DNA of 64,000 nucleotides from Lysinibacillus fusiformis (GCA_030027265.1 JASENG010000005.1:124001-188000), one strand, 5' to 3'; counted from the stretch's first letter, positions 35,729-43,455 are shown. The notes: generated by a model not told the origin, from the letters alone. Made by a program: numbers and translations.

Positions 35729-36353
35729 ATTCCTCACTCCTTAAGTTCAAATTAGATTTGATAAGAGAGTCGTAATCTTGGGGGGTATCGATATCAAAAT
35801 TCAATTTCGCGTTTTCGAAGTCGATATAAACTAATTTATCTTCATTTGCTTTGAGGATTCTTTTTCCGCCTTCATCTCCTGATAAGGTATGAAATTTAGA
35901 AAAAAGACTTTTATCAAACAAAATCGGATGACCAACTTGGTCGGCATACCGAGGGCGAAAGATTTTCATGCCATTTTCATAATTTTCTTCATAAGCTTTG
36001 AGCAGCTTTTCTACAACCAAATTTGAAACAAATGGTTGGTCTGCCAAAAAAATAAAAACTGCGTCAGCCTTCTCGTTTACAGCATTTATGCCCGCTTTCA
36101 ACGAAGATGACATCCCCTGTTCATACTCAGAATTATAGATGATCGCAATCTTCTCCTTATATTCATCCAGTTCAAGTTGCAGCTGTTGAACATGCTTTCC
36201 TCCGACAACAATAATGGGATCAAGTTTCTGTCGAACAGCTAGTGAGACCGGATAATGGATTACCGGAACATTGAATAAAGGTAAAAATAGCTTTGGTTTT
36301 CCCATTCTCCTTGATAGACCTGCCGCTAATATGATTGCACCGATTTTACGCAT
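35718..36353 (-). CDS. mocA: MocA-type molybdenum cofactor cytidylyltransferase (PucB-like)
   Basis: Nucleotidyltransferase of 211 residues with the GT-A signature [21 protein letters not shown] (about 6-26), a metal-binding FLADQPFVS and [14 protein letters not shown]. This matches MocA/PucB rather than MobA, so it should attach CMP and make the cytosine dinucleotide form used by xanthine dehydrogenase-type enzymes. Located between XdhC and MoaA. ATG at 36353 overlaps the end of xdhC by eight bases. Confidence 0.85.
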   Translation of the reverse strand: MRKIGAIILAAGLSRRMGKPKLFLPLFNVPVIHYPVSLAVRQKLDPIIVVGGKHVQQLQLELDEYKEKIAIIYNSEYEQGMSSSLKAGINAVNEKADAVFIFLADQPFVSNLVVEKLLKAYEENYENGMKIFRPRYADQVGHPILFDKSLFSKFHTLSGDEGGKRILKANEDKLVYIDFENAKLNFDIDTPQDYDSLIKSNLNLRSEEFDN

Positions 36354-37395
36354 GGATTTTCCCTTTTCCGTGTAAATAATTTGGAATACGACCTGCTCTT
36401 AGACACATTAGCTCTGAAATAATGCTTATGGCAACTTCTTCACTCGATTCAGCTCCGATATCTAAACCAACAGGTGAATGTATACGAGCGCTATCTACAG
36501 TATATCCGATGTTCTCCAACATCTCATTTGTTCGATAGGTTGGTCCTAAAACACCAATATAGTGTGGAGATTGTTCTATGGCCAACTTTAAACTCGCTTC
36601 ATCTTTTTCTTGATGATGATTCATGATAATCCACCAAGCATTGCTAAATTCTTCTCCATCTAGATGTTCGAGATCCCTAGTAATATGCTTTGCATTTGGA
36701 AAAAATTGAGCGTTATTAAATTGAGAGCGTGTATCGAGGACAGTTACCGAAAATCCTGCCTTATAAGCTAGTTCAGCTAAAGGTATGGCATCCTTCCCTG
36801 CACCTGCGACTATTAATCTCTCACTTGGTTTTACTGCATCTATATAATATCGATTGTTTTCAGTTGAAATAATTTCTGCCCTGGTCTGTTTAGGCATTGC
36901 ATCGAGTGCATATTCTACTATTTCTTCTGGAAAAATGTTGTTAACGGATACCTCATTTAGTTCTGTTTCAATAACAGAAATTGCGCCATCCTTCATATCT
37001 ATTATAAGAGTAAAAGGAAGATTTAGGGTTAATAATTCGCCGATTTTATTGAAAAGAAGATTTTGAGGCAGGATAGGGAGAAAAATAAACTCCAAATTCC
37101 CTTTACAACCAATCCCCAAGCTCCAGATTTCAGTTTCACTTAGATCATATTGTAAAGTCATTAGTTGATTTGTCTTAAATACTTGATTCGCCCATTCATA
37201 TAAGTCTGTTTCCAGACATCCGCCGCTAATTGTTCCAACCATCGTGCCGCCTGAAGTCATTAACATTTTCGTACCTGGCAAACGATAAGCCGATCCTTTA
37301 GCATCTGCTAAAATAACTAATACCGCTTGTTCATTATTTTCATGAGCTATGCGGATATGCTGAAAAAGTTCCTGAAACTCTTGTAATCTAGACAT
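36346..37395 (-). CDS. xdhC: XdhC family Mo-hydroxylase maturation protein (PucA-like)
   Basis: Binds sulfurated Mo cofactor and delivers it to the hydroxylase. 349 residues: an N-terminal XdhC/CoxI domain with GSAYRLPGTKMLM and GGTMVGTISGGCLETDLYEWA (the conserved Cys after SGG), then a C-terminal Rossmann domain with RLIVAGAGKDAIPLAELAYKAGFSVTVLDTR. ATG at 37395 follows AAGGAGG, and a sigma-A promoter lies just upstream, so this is the first gene of the cofactor operon. Confidence 0.9.
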   Translation of the reverse strand: MSRLQEFQELFQHIRIAHENNEQAVLVILADAKGSAYRLPGTKMLMTSGGTMVGTISGGCLETDLYEWANQVFKTNQLMTLQYDLSETEIWSLGIGCKGNLEFIFLPILPQNLLFNKIGELLTLNLPFTLIIDMKDGAISVIETELNEVSVNNIFPEEIVEYALDAMPKQTRAEIISTENNRYYIDAVKPSERLIVAGAGKDAIPLAELAYKAGFSVTVLDTRSQFNNAQFFPNAKHITRDLEHLDGEEFSNAWWIIMNHHQEKDEASLKLAIEQSPHYIGVLGPTYRTNEMLENIGYTVDSARIHSPVGLDIGAESSEEVAISIISELMCLRAGRIPNYLHGKGKIHA

Positions 37396-37427
37396 GCAGT
37401 AGCCTCCTTCTTGCGAAACTTTTCATC

Positions 37428-37457
37428 ATATTAACAAAATTTAGAATTATTAGTCAA
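37428..37457 (-). promoter_or_regulatory. Sigma-A promoter of the molybdenum cofactor operon
   Basis: On the minus strand a -35 box TTGACT (37457-37452) and a -10 box TAATAT (37433-37428) are 18 bases apart. Transcription would start about 20-25 bases before the xdhC ribosome site at 37403-37409. Confidence 0.7.
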
Positions 37458-37553
37458 CAAGAACTCTAGTATTACCCAAATAAAGAAATAACAACTTCTT
37501 ACACACTTATGTAAACTTCAAAATTCTGACTTCAAGCAATTTTTGCAAATAAA

Positions 37554-37598
37554 AAAAGGCGCTGCTCGTAATACTTTGTTTGCTGAGCAGCGCCTTTA
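37554..37598 (-). terminator. Terminator after the small gene at 37647-37838
   Basis: Arms AAAGGCGCTGCTC and GAGCAGCGCCTTT flank a 17-base loop, and the minus strand continues in a seven-base T-run. It is unusually G+C-rich for the region and ends the small-gene transcript. Confidence 0.85.
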
Positions 37599-37646
37599 GT
37601 CAAATGTGTCTAAATCATCATACAATTCAATTTGTTTTTCCAATTG

Positions 37647-37838
37647 TTATGTTGCCTCCCGTAGAATCTGTTTGTTGTTCTCAAGAATGTTTAGAATTTG
37701 TTGCAGAATCTTTTCTTCTGTTTTAGGAGATGAATTGACCTCCTTCATAATAATTTTGTTTAACTCCAAAATTGTGCTTACGTCGAGTTTATGTTTCTCT
37801 GCTAATTGAAACGCTCGCTCTAACTGACCGGTTATCAT
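37647..37838 (-). CDS. Small hypothetical protein, 63 residues
   Basis: ATG at 37838 is chosen because GAGGAGG lies six bases before it; the in-frame ATG at 37844 abuts that site. The product is a charged, probably all-helical protein with two helical segments (LERAFQLAEKHKLDVSTILELNKIIMKEV and EEKILQQILNILENNKQIL) joined by a Ser/Pro turn. It loosely resembles the Spo0E phosphatase family in size and helix pattern but lacks the SQxLD motif. I do not assign a function. Strong ribosome site and terminator support it as real. Confidence 0.65.
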   Translation of the reverse strand: MITGQLERAFQLAEKHKLDVSTILELNKIIMKEVNSSPKTEEKILQQILNILENNKQILREAT

Positions 37839-37844
37839 CGGCAT

Positions 37845-38256
37845 CCTCCTCAGGAAAAATGTTATACACCTTTATTTTACCTTGAAATGAAAAATTTTTC
37901 ACTATTCAAAACAAAATAAATTATTTAATTGTAATTTACTCATTCTATGCAAAACTTATTCATCTTGCTCTACCCTACTTTAAAATAAATTAATTCCATT
38001 TGGACAATAAAAAAACATTCAAAAAAAAATAAAAAGCCACAAAGTTGAATGTGACTTTAAGTTAAGTATTACTACTTTCTCAATCCTCTACGTTCAAATA
38101 CACTTGTTTTTATTTCGCTCACAATAAATATTCGATCAAGCTGATTCGTAGTTACATTTATACTTTTCACTAAAAGACCAGGAGCAATTAAACCCGGTCT
38201 TTGGAATCTATTAATCTCGAATTTTTTAATCGAATGAATTGCAAGATGTATAAAAA
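37845..38256. other. Intergenic region with a weak hairpin
   Basis: About 410 very A+T-rich bases. It contains a possible YjcZ terminator (38173-38202). A minus-strand frame of roughly 60 codons ending at 38072 looks protein-like but has no start codon with a ribosome site, so it is not called. Confidence 0.4.
38173..38202 (-). terminator. Possible terminator of the first yjcZ-type gene
   Basis: AAAGACC (38173-38179) pairs with GGTCTTT (38196-38202). The following T-tract on the minus strand is short, so this is a weak call. Confidence 0.35.
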
Positions 38257-38370
38257 TTAATATCTTTTAAACGTTGCTCCAACAATAATTAATAGAATAA
38301 AAAGGACAACAATCAGTACAAATCCATAGTTATTCCCACTGCTACCGCCACCTTCACAGCAATATGACAT
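38257..38370 (-). CDS. YjcZ family small membrane peptide, 37 residues
   Basis: ATG at 38370 follows GGAGGTG. The 37-residue product has a polar Cys/Gly/Ser start (MSYCCEGGGSSGNNYG) and one hydrophobic helix (FVLIVVLFILLIIVGATF), ending in KRY. This is the YjcZ/YjcM-type pattern of tiny proteins tied to the spore in Bacillus. A motif block and a CATAAAATA element upstream are shared with the second copy at 41857-41961, with the same spacing. Too short for standard gene finding. Confidence 0.85.
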   Translation of the reverse strand: MSYCCEGGGSSGNNYGFVLIVVLFILLIIVGATFKRY

Positions 38371-38398
38371 GTTTTCACCTCCACAGATAATGTTATTT

Positions 38399-38443
38399 TA
38401 TTTTATGAAATAATTGTTTAGAGTGAATGTGTATACGTGGAAT
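38399..38443 (-). promoter_or_regulatory. Sporulation-type promoter element of yjcZ copy 1
   Basis: On the minus strand CATAAAATA (38407-38399) fits the sigma-K -10 pattern CATAnnnTA. Twenty bases upstream lies ATTCCACGTATACACA (38443-38428), which recurs with one change and identical spacing upstream of the second yjcZ-type gene. The shared block is directly visible; the sigma factor is inference. Confidence 0.5.
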
Positions 38444-38476
38444 ATTAAAAAATGTATTTGTTGAATCATTAATGCT

Positions 38477-38746
38477 TTAGACAATGGTTTTGTTAATTAT
38501 CGAGATGAGTTGTTCCTTTTTTATAAAATTATTTCGATATTGGAAGAAGGCATCATTAAATTGATTGATTTCAAGCCAATGCCCCTCTTGCCCTCCTAAA
38601 GATTTAACAATAAGTTTTTCCGTACGAATAATGATTTCTTCTAAAAATTGATTTCCTTTTACACTACTGACAATCTGCAGGGTGTTGTTTATCCTTTGCT
38701 CTTTTTTAATTAAAATATCATAAAGATCAAATAAATCTTCTATCAT
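38477..38746 (-). CDS. Hypothetical protein, 89 residues
   Basis: ATG at 38746 follows AGAGGT. The product is soluble, predicted mostly helical and rich in Ile, Asn and Lys, with segments LYDILIKKEQRINNTLQIV and FLEEIIIRTEKLIVKSLG. I do not recognise a family. It lies 106 bases upstream of the yjcZ start on the same strand and downstream of the duplicated-membrane-protein operon, so a spore-related role is possible only by location. Confidence 0.6.
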   Translation of the reverse strand: MIEDLFDLYDILIKKEQRINNTLQIVSSVKGNQFLEEIIIRTEKLIVKSLGGQEGHWLEINQFNDAFFQYRNNFIKKEQLISIINKTIV

Positions 38747-38844
38747 ATTTTTTGACCTCTTTCTCTTTTTGACTTCTCAAGTAAATTTATTCGTCTATTT
38801 ATTTTCCCTCTCATGATAATCGGAAACCCAAAATATAAAAAAAT

Positions 38845-38872
38845 AAAACAGACTCCCTATGCAGCCTGTTTT
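38845..38872 (-). terminator. Terminator of the 38977-40245 operon
   Basis: AAAACAGACT (38845-38854) pairs with AGCCTGTTTT (38863-38872) with one wobble pair, followed on the minus strand by ATTTTTTTATA. Confidence 0.7.
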
Positions 38873-38976
38873 ATAGCTCCTATCTTTTTGATATATCAAC
38901 GATTATAAAAAACAGTGTAATAGATGAAATTGAATCGATATGAAGATTTGGTCGGAATTTTTTGATGAGAGTTGCA

Positions 38977-39456
38977 TCAGTATCTACAATTGTGTGTGCC
39001 TTCTAGTTTGGCAACCCCTAAGGCAAGGTAATCCCAAAGCAACTGTTCCACTTTCTCAACTAATTCATTGGGACAATTAATCACTAAAACTACTTCTGAA
39101 TGTTTTCCCGTTAACACCCTTTTTCTTTTATGATTAACTTTGTAAGAAATAATATCAACCATAAAACCAATTATAAAACCGGTAGTTCCACCGATTATCC
39201 CCCATAAAATCGGACCCCATTCTAATGCGAAACCAATACTCGCCCCAATAACTGAAATGGCCGTTCCGATTGCTGCTCCTTTATCAAACAAGCTAATGCC
39301 GTCTGCTCGATGAAGTGTATCAAATAATTTTCTTTCTTGGACTCGATTCATAAGTGGTACTGCGAGAACATCGTGTTTGTGTACCCCTTTTTGCTCTACT
39401 GCTGAAATTGCTAATTCAAGATATGTTGAATGCTCGAAAGTGGAGATAATTTGCAA
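38977..39456 (-). CDS. Hypothetical protein with central glycine-rich membrane segment
   Basis: 159 residues. Start is TTG at 39456, preceded by AGAGGTG that overlaps the stop of the upstream gene, so the two are translationally coupled. Layout: an N-terminal alpha/beta half (FEHSTYLELAISAVEQKGVHKHDVLAVPL), a Gly-rich hydrophobic hairpin from about 55 to 100 (GAAIGTAISVIGASIGFAL and ILWGIIGGTTGFIIGFMV), and a C-terminal half (SEVVLVINCPNELVEKVEQLLW). The flanking halves recall small stress-protein modules that surround glycine zippers (DUF1269/YflT-like), but I cannot confirm that. Probably a membrane partner of the protein encoded upstream. Confidence 0.65.
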   Translation of the reverse strand: MQIISTFEHSTYLELAISAVEQKGVHKHDVLAVPLMNRVQERKLFDTLHRADGISLFDKGAAIGTAISVIGASIGFALEWGPILWGIIGGTTGFIIGFMVDIISYKVNHKRKRVLTGKHSEVVLVINCPNELVEKVEQLLWDYLALGVAKLEGTHNCRY

Positions 39457-39462
39457 TTTATT

Positions 39463-40245
39463 TCACCTCTCAGATTCAAGTAGGTTTATCCGATATTGTT
39501 GATAGTTCTTCTGAAGAAATTTCCGTTGCTCACTTTCAAACAGTTTGTTGTTTTCAACTGTATTCACGTAAGCATCATATACACTAAATCCGATGTGCGA
39601 AGGCATAAATAAAAACCACTGTGGGTCAAGGACTCTTGTTGCTTGTTCAATCTCCCCTAGAAAAAGGTAATGAACAGCGACTAGAACATTAGAAAAGTAA
39701 ATAAAAACAATCATAAAAAGCATCGTAAAAATTGCTGTGATCACCCGGTGAATATATAGTTGCCCTAATCCGGGTGTGAAAAAGGACCATAATACTGCCA
39801 TGATTGGTCTTCTCTTGTCCAAATAATTAATTTCTAAAGCACCAATGGTATACGAATTAAAATCAGCATTTTCTCGTTCAGCTAATATGAATACTTTATT
39901 CATATCAACAGAAGTCCTATAGCTATCCCAGATGCCAAAAATATAAACGGGAAGATACAATAACATCCATTTTGGTTCAAGAACTTCCTTTGCCATCCCC
40001 ATGTTCCCAGTAAATGAATAGACAATTGCATGATTTATATGAGCCATATTATTAACAAGAATTTCCCATATAAACAACGCATATCCTCGAAGATATTTAG
40101 ATAAGAGGAGATGACCAAAACCAGGGAACGCAGCTGACCACCAAGCAATAATATAGGGGTTTCGTAAATGGAGTTGGGTAGTTCCAACTGTACTTACATG
40201 TGCTTTATAACGTCTGGCTGTATTATTAGTAGTATAATTGTCCAT
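39463..40245 (-). CDS. Internally duplicated membrane protein of unknown function
   Basis: 260 residues, ATG at 40245 after TAGGAG. The protein consists of two tandem copies of one unit. Unit 1 (about 28-130) has NPYIIAWWSAAFPGFGHLLL and ends VLEPKWMLLYLPVY...WDSYRTSVDMNKVF. Unit 2 (about 142-245) has RRPIMAVLWSFFTPGLGQLY and ends VLDPQWFLFMPSHI...YDAYVNTVENNKLF. Each unit has two or three hydrophobic helices, a PGxGxL motif as in TM2-type domains, and an aromatic cytoplasmic tail. Co-transcribed and coupled with the glycine-rich protein downstream. No function is known to me. Confidence 0.75.
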   Translation of the reverse strand: MDNYTTNNTARRYKAHVSTVGTTQLHLRNPYIIAWWSAAFPGFGHLLLSKYLRGYALFIWEILVNNMAHINHAIVYSFTGNMGMAKEVLEPKWMLLYLPVYIFGIWDSYRTSVDMNKVFILAERENADFNSYTIGALEINYLDKRRPIMAVLWSFFTPGLGQLYIHRVITAIFTMLFMIVFIYFSNVLVAVHYLFLGEIEQATRVLDPQWFLFMPSHIGFSVYDAYVNTVENNKLFESEQRKFLQKNYQQYRINLLESER

Positions 40246-40850
40246 TTACTCCTACCCCTTAGAAACATAATTATAATACTTTCTAGAAACACTAATGTGC
40301 TGTCTTAAAATTATATATACTATAACGATTCTCCAACCTCATTGGAATAACAGCAATACAAGTCCGATTTTGACTTTATTGTTTACTAATACCCTTTAAT
40401 TATTCTGTGTTTTAGTTTAACTAATGTACTACTTTACAAAATCCATTTGTATTCCTTCATAATTGGCCAGTTTGTTCAACAAAACCAAATATACCTAAAC
40501 TCCCTGCAAGGTTAGTTGAAGAAGAAAAATAAATCCCACAAAAACCCCATTTCTTAAACATAGGACCCGTTATTAATTATGAACAGAAAAGAGATGCTTA
40601 TTATAAGTATATTTTCGATATATTGTTAAAAGATATAATTAATATAATTAATGGACAGAATGATGATTAAATTTATTTTTTCGCTACTCATTGAACACCC
40701 ACTTTAAGTGGCTAACATTTTTTATTTCTTCTATTAAAGAGAACTTTCCCTGTAGGTGCATCCAGGCTACGTCGGTATTATATTTGCATTCATTACAAAT
40801 CATATCACTTTATAATAAATGGACATCAATTCTAAATTAGGAGGATTGTG
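40246..40850. other. Intergenic region between divergent genes
   Basis: About 600 bases between a minus-strand operon and the plus-strand CBO0543-type gene. It must carry both promoters. I see no gene-like frame, no clear hairpin with T-run and no repeat. Confidence 0.45.
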
Positions 40851-41396
40851 ATGCAATCTACGTGGCAGGACGTTCTTGAATTAACACAGCAGTATAAATA
40901 TACAAAAACAGAGTATTGGTTTAGTGAAAACGTATTTACCTTGAGTTGGTGGATTCTTTTAGTTACATCTATAGGTTTATTTATTTTATGGATCATTATT
41001 TTAGATAAAAAAAGTATTTTCGAGATTATCACATACGGTTTTTTTGTAGGGACAGTAGCAATATATGCAGACGTAATAGGTGTTTGGTTTGGGTTATGGC
41101 AATATCCAAATACAATAACACCTATGCATTTACCTATTGAAATACACAGACTGCAAATGCCTATTATTTATATGATTATTTATCAATATTTTAAAACATG
41201 GAAAACTTTTTTAATTGCTGCAACAATAAATGCATTTGTTTTCACATTTCTTTTGGAACCATTTTTGGTATTATTACGGATATATGAACCCACTCATTGG
41301 AAATATATCTATTCATTGATACCTTATTTTGTCATAGCTATCGTCTTCAAATGGCTAATCATTAAATTCAAACAACTGGACCAGAGTTACCAATAG
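40851..41396 (+). CDS. CBO0543 family integral membrane protein
   Basis: 181 residues with five or six hydrophobic helices, starting at ATG 40851 after GGAGG (40840-40844); a GTG at 40848 is too close to the site. The motif WFGLWQYPNTITPMHLPIEIHRLQMPIIYMI is characteristic of the CBO0543 family of small membrane proteins in spore formers. Function of the family is unknown to me. The polar N-terminal segment WQDVLELTQQYKYTKTEYWF precedes the first helix. Single gene on the plus strand. Confidence 0.75.
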   Translation: MQSTWQDVLELTQQYKYTKTEYWFSENVFTLSWWILLVTSIGLFILWIIILDKKSIFEIITYGFFVGTVAIYADVIGVWFGLWQYPNTITPMHLPIEIHRLQMPIIYMIIYQYFKTWKTFLIAATINAFVFTFLLEPFLVLLRIYEPTHWKYIYSLIPYFVIAIVFKWLIIKFKQLDQSYQ

Positions 41397-41856
41397 TTTT
41401 GTTTAAATGGCCCGATTGTTTCTGTAATACTTTAACTTTTAAAATAGAAAGCTATGGGCACCATATGCCATTGTAAGTAATGCTGCATTATTACACGCTG
41501 ATAAATCTTAAACATATTTGATAAAATTCTTGAGCTCTTTCAACTGTTTCACAGTGATAAGCCCCCATATTTTCATTATCACTTAAATCCAGCTCTTACT
41601 TTTCTTCTTTTGGTTGATTTTAAATAGAGCGATACGGAGGCGTGATTTTTGTCTAATACAATAATTACGTACTGTTCATTTCTCAAACAGAGAAGATTAC
41701 ATCAACATCTATGTTGGTGTTGTTTGGTACACAAATATTTTGTCGCAATATTCCGAACTTTATATAAATAAAAAAGACCGCCTTCCACAACAAGAAAGAC
41801 GGTCTAAATCATTTCGCATAATCAACTTTTAATTGACTTGGAATATTATATTATTA
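41397..41856. other. Intergenic region between CBO0543-type gene and second yjcZ gene
   Basis: About 460 bases. A plus-strand frame starting at a TTG after GGAGG near 41637 encodes a 40-residue Cys/His-rich peptide of no recognisable kind and contains a hairpin; I do not call it. The only clear feature is the terminator at 41769-41804. Confidence 0.4.
41769..41804 (-). terminator. Terminator of the second yjcZ-type gene
   Basis: AGACCG/CGGTCT arms extended by CTT/AAG pairing form a stem, followed on the minus strand by TTTTTTATTTA. It lies about 50 bases after the yjcZ stop. Confidence 0.7.
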
Positions 41857-41961
41857 CTACGCCCAAAACGATGCTCCAACAATAATTAGTAAAATAAATA
41901 GTACGACTATCAATACAAACTGACTGCCGTTATTATTTCCGCCTTCGCAGTAATTCCCCAT
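41857..41961 (-). CDS. YjcZ family small membrane peptide, 34 residues
   Basis: ATG at 41961 follows GGAGGTG. The product has a short polar head (MGNYCEGGNNNGSQ) and the hydrophobic helix FVLIVVLFILLIIVGASF, nearly identical to the copy at 38257-38370, then ends WA. The two are clear paralogues differing mainly at the head and tail. Upstream motif and spacing are shared between the copies. Confidence 0.85.
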   Translation of the reverse strand: MGNYCEGGNNNGSQFVLIVVLFILLIIVGASFWA

Positions 41962-41988
41962 AATTTCACCTCCCTAAATATTCTAATA

Positions 41989-42033
41989 TATTCTATGAAT
42001 TAGTATATTTAGGGGACTGTGCATACGTGGAAT
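41989..42033 (-). promoter_or_regulatory. Sporulation-type promoter element of yjcZ copy 2
   Basis: CATAGAATA on the minus strand (41997-41989) fits CATAnnnTA, and ATTCCACGTATGCACA (42033-42018) lies 20 bases upstream. The same two blocks with the same spacing occur before the other copy. Confidence 0.5.
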
Positions 42034-42193
42034 AATTAGAAATAGTATTTTAAATAAAAAGAGCGCATCCACAAGTTGGAAAGGCGGTCTTTCAGACGAT
42101 GATTTTAATGGCTAATACAAGTCATTGCCAAAAATAAATATTTGATACTATGATTTAATGGCGTTTCCTACTTTTCGATTACTATACTATAAG

Positions 42194-42477
42194 TTAATGC
42201 ATAGTTGATAAATCCATATCAGAGTATTTATTTATTTTAGCAAGACGATCCTTTATAAACATACCATCTGCAACTGCTTTTTTAATTTGTTCCTTACAAG
42301 CAACATAGCCTGTAACATTTAATAAACGTTGTGATACCTTACCAACGCTTCTAAGACTTCAATTCGTTTAGCTTGCGCATTAATTTTTTTCTGAGCTTCG
42401 ATAATTTTCTTCAATTCTTCATAATTTATATAACTAAATACCTTAATGAGAATTTCCCAACAAATACCACTATACAT
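42194..42477 (-). pseudogene. Frameshifted remnant of a small helical protein gene
   Basis: On the minus strand a frame from ATG 42477 reads about 56 codons with the helical segment NYEELKKIIEAQKKINAQAK and stops after the segment RIEVLEAL. A shift of one base near 42336-42347 continues with KVSQRLLNVTGYVACKEQIKK and then DGMFIKDRLAKINKY, ending at TAA 42194. The composition is protein-like on both sides of the shift. No ribosome site precedes the ATG, so the true N terminus may also be lost. Family not recognised; the coiled start and compact end recall small phage or plasmid proteins. Confidence 0.45.
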
Positions 42478-42605
42478 ATTAATGAAAAAGTTAATTGATA
42501 ACTGTACAATATGGGACTTATATGCAAAATAAATACCCTCTACAAATTAATTGTATTATAACACCCCTTCTAAAACGTTGATAAACCTACATTTCTCCAA
42601 CAAAA

Positions 42606-42632
42606 AAACACCCGCAATGAACGGGTGTTTTA
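42606..42632 (-). terminator. Terminator of ypjP
   Basis: AAAACACCCG pairs with CGGGTGTTTT around a short loop, and the minus strand continues in a T-run. The ypjP stop codon (42630-42632) forms part of the stem. Confidence 0.85.
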
Positions 42633-43235
42633 GGATAACCATTTAGGCGGAGTGTTTTTACTCCAATAAATGTCCCCTAATGTATGGTGTGCGACAAAGT
42701 TGTCTTCTGAAGTATGATAATGGAAATTGTAGTAGTAGCCTTCCAGCGGGCGTTTTTCAGTGCGGACATGGAAACGAACCAGGTCTTTACCGCTTGTCCC
42801 ATCTGAAATATGAAAAATCTTTTCATTGTATTCACCGCTTGGCCGACTTGAAATCGTTAAGTATTTTGTAGAATCGGTGTTGAAACGTGAGTATGTTTGC
42901 TCAATCACTTCTTCTAATTTTGGATAAATTCTATCTTCAAATTCATTACTAATTACTGGAGCGATTCTTGATCCGAATTTTATGTAGGCTTGTTCTTTTG
43001 CTGCGACTAAGATCGATTCGAGGTTTTGTGAATCATTGCTCTCGACATTGGAAAAGCTATCTTCAACTAAAGTTGTTTCTTGTTGAGACGGATTACCAGC
43101 TAAATTGCTGCCATGTGAACCATTATTCGGTTGACTGCTTTCTAAGCTATCCCAAATTTCATGATTCGGTGTTATTAATCCAAATGTTAATAATGCTACT
43201 GTTATGACGAGTGTTTTCTGCAGCCATTTTTTCAT
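42630..43235 (-). CDS. ypjP: YpjP family exported protein
   Basis: About 201 residues with an N-terminal hydrophobic segment (KKWLQKTLVITVALLTFGLI) that acts as signal or anchor. A low-complexity Ser/Asn/Gln stretch follows, then a conserved C-terminal domain with FHISDGTSGKDLVRFHVRTEKR, YNFHYHTSEDNFVAHHTLGDIYW and the ending NTPPKWLS, as in B. subtilis YpjP. ATG at 43235 follows AAGGTGA; the upstream ATG at 43259 is not supported. Function unknown. An ECF-sigma-like promoter upstream suggests induction by envelope stress. Confidence 0.85.
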   Translation of the reverse strand: MKKWLQKTLVITVALLTFGLITPNHEIWDSLESSQPNNGSHGSNLAGNPSQQETTLVEDSFSNVESNDSQNLESILVAAKEQAYIKFGSRIAPVISNEFEDRIYPKLEEVIEQTYSRFNTDSTKYLTISSRPSGEYNEKIFHISDGTSGKDLVRFHVRTEKRPLEGYYYNFHYHTSEDNFVAHHTLGDIYWSKNTPPKWLS

Positions 43236-43285
43236 GGAATCACCTTCAATATCGCACAATTTTGTAAAAACCTTCTATTTATTAG

Positions 43286-43311
43286 TACGTTTCAAACATT
43301 AAAAGGTTTCA
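43286..43311 (-). promoter_or_regulatory. ECF sigma (sigma-W-like) promoter of ypjP
   Basis: On the minus strand TGAAAC (43311-43306) and CGTA (43289-43286) are separated by exactly 16 bases, the pattern of B. subtilis ECF sigma factors such as sigma-W. It lies about 50 bases before the ypjP start. The match is visible; which sigma factor uses it is inference. Confidence 0.6.
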
Positions 43312-43329
43312 TCTTTTTCTATTTCATTG

Positions 43330-43344
43330 TACAATACTATTGTA
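43330..43344. promoter_or_regulatory. 7-1-7 palindrome upstream of the 23-residue peptide
   Basis: TACAATACTATTGTA is a perfect palindrome with one central base, the geometry of Fur/PerR-family operators although the bases do not match their consensus. It lies 23 bases before the peptide's ribosome site. Confidence 0.4.
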
Positions 43345-43383
43345 AATAAAGCGTGTTTTTTTTATCAAGGGAGGTTTACAAGA

Positions 43384-43455
43384 ATGGAAATCGCAGCAGG
43401 ATTTGGTTTATTACTATTACTAGGTTACTTAACATCTATGTGCTTCACTGACTAA
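43384..43455 (+). CDS. Very small hydrophobic membrane peptide, 23 residues
   Basis: ATG at 43384 follows AAGGGAGG (43367-43374) at ideal spacing. The frame encodes MEIAAGFGLLLLLGYLTSMCFTD and then a stop, written here as a 23-residue product: a single short transmembrane helix with a near-terminal Cys. A hairpin with T-run follows at 43480-43506. The strong ribosome site, operator-like palindrome and terminator together support a real gene below the usual size limit. Possible roles for such peptides are regulation of a membrane protein or a toxin; nothing here decides. Confidence 0.55.
   Translation: MEIAAGFGLLLLLGYLTSMCFTD

Larger units (their letters stand above)
41962..42629. other. Long intergenic region holding a gene remnant
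   Basis: About 670 bases upstream of yjcZ copy 2. Apart from the promoter block and the frameshifted remnant at 42194-42477, I see no supported gene. Confidence 0.45.

Noticed and set aside
37596-37643. Fifteen-codon ORF (TTG start after GGGAGG, stop at the terminator stem)
   Set aside because: Too short, with spacing of about 11 bases to the site; may be a chance frame at the end of the upstream gene.
38072-38270. Open minus-strand frame of about 60 codons ending FERRGLRK
   Set aside because: Looks somewhat protein-like, but there is no start codon with a ribosome site and it contains the possible yjcZ terminator.
41654-41776. Forty-codon plus-strand frame after GGAGGCGTGATT
   Set aside because: Start codon TTG, odd Cys/His-rich product of no recognisable kind, and a hairpin inside; no independent support.
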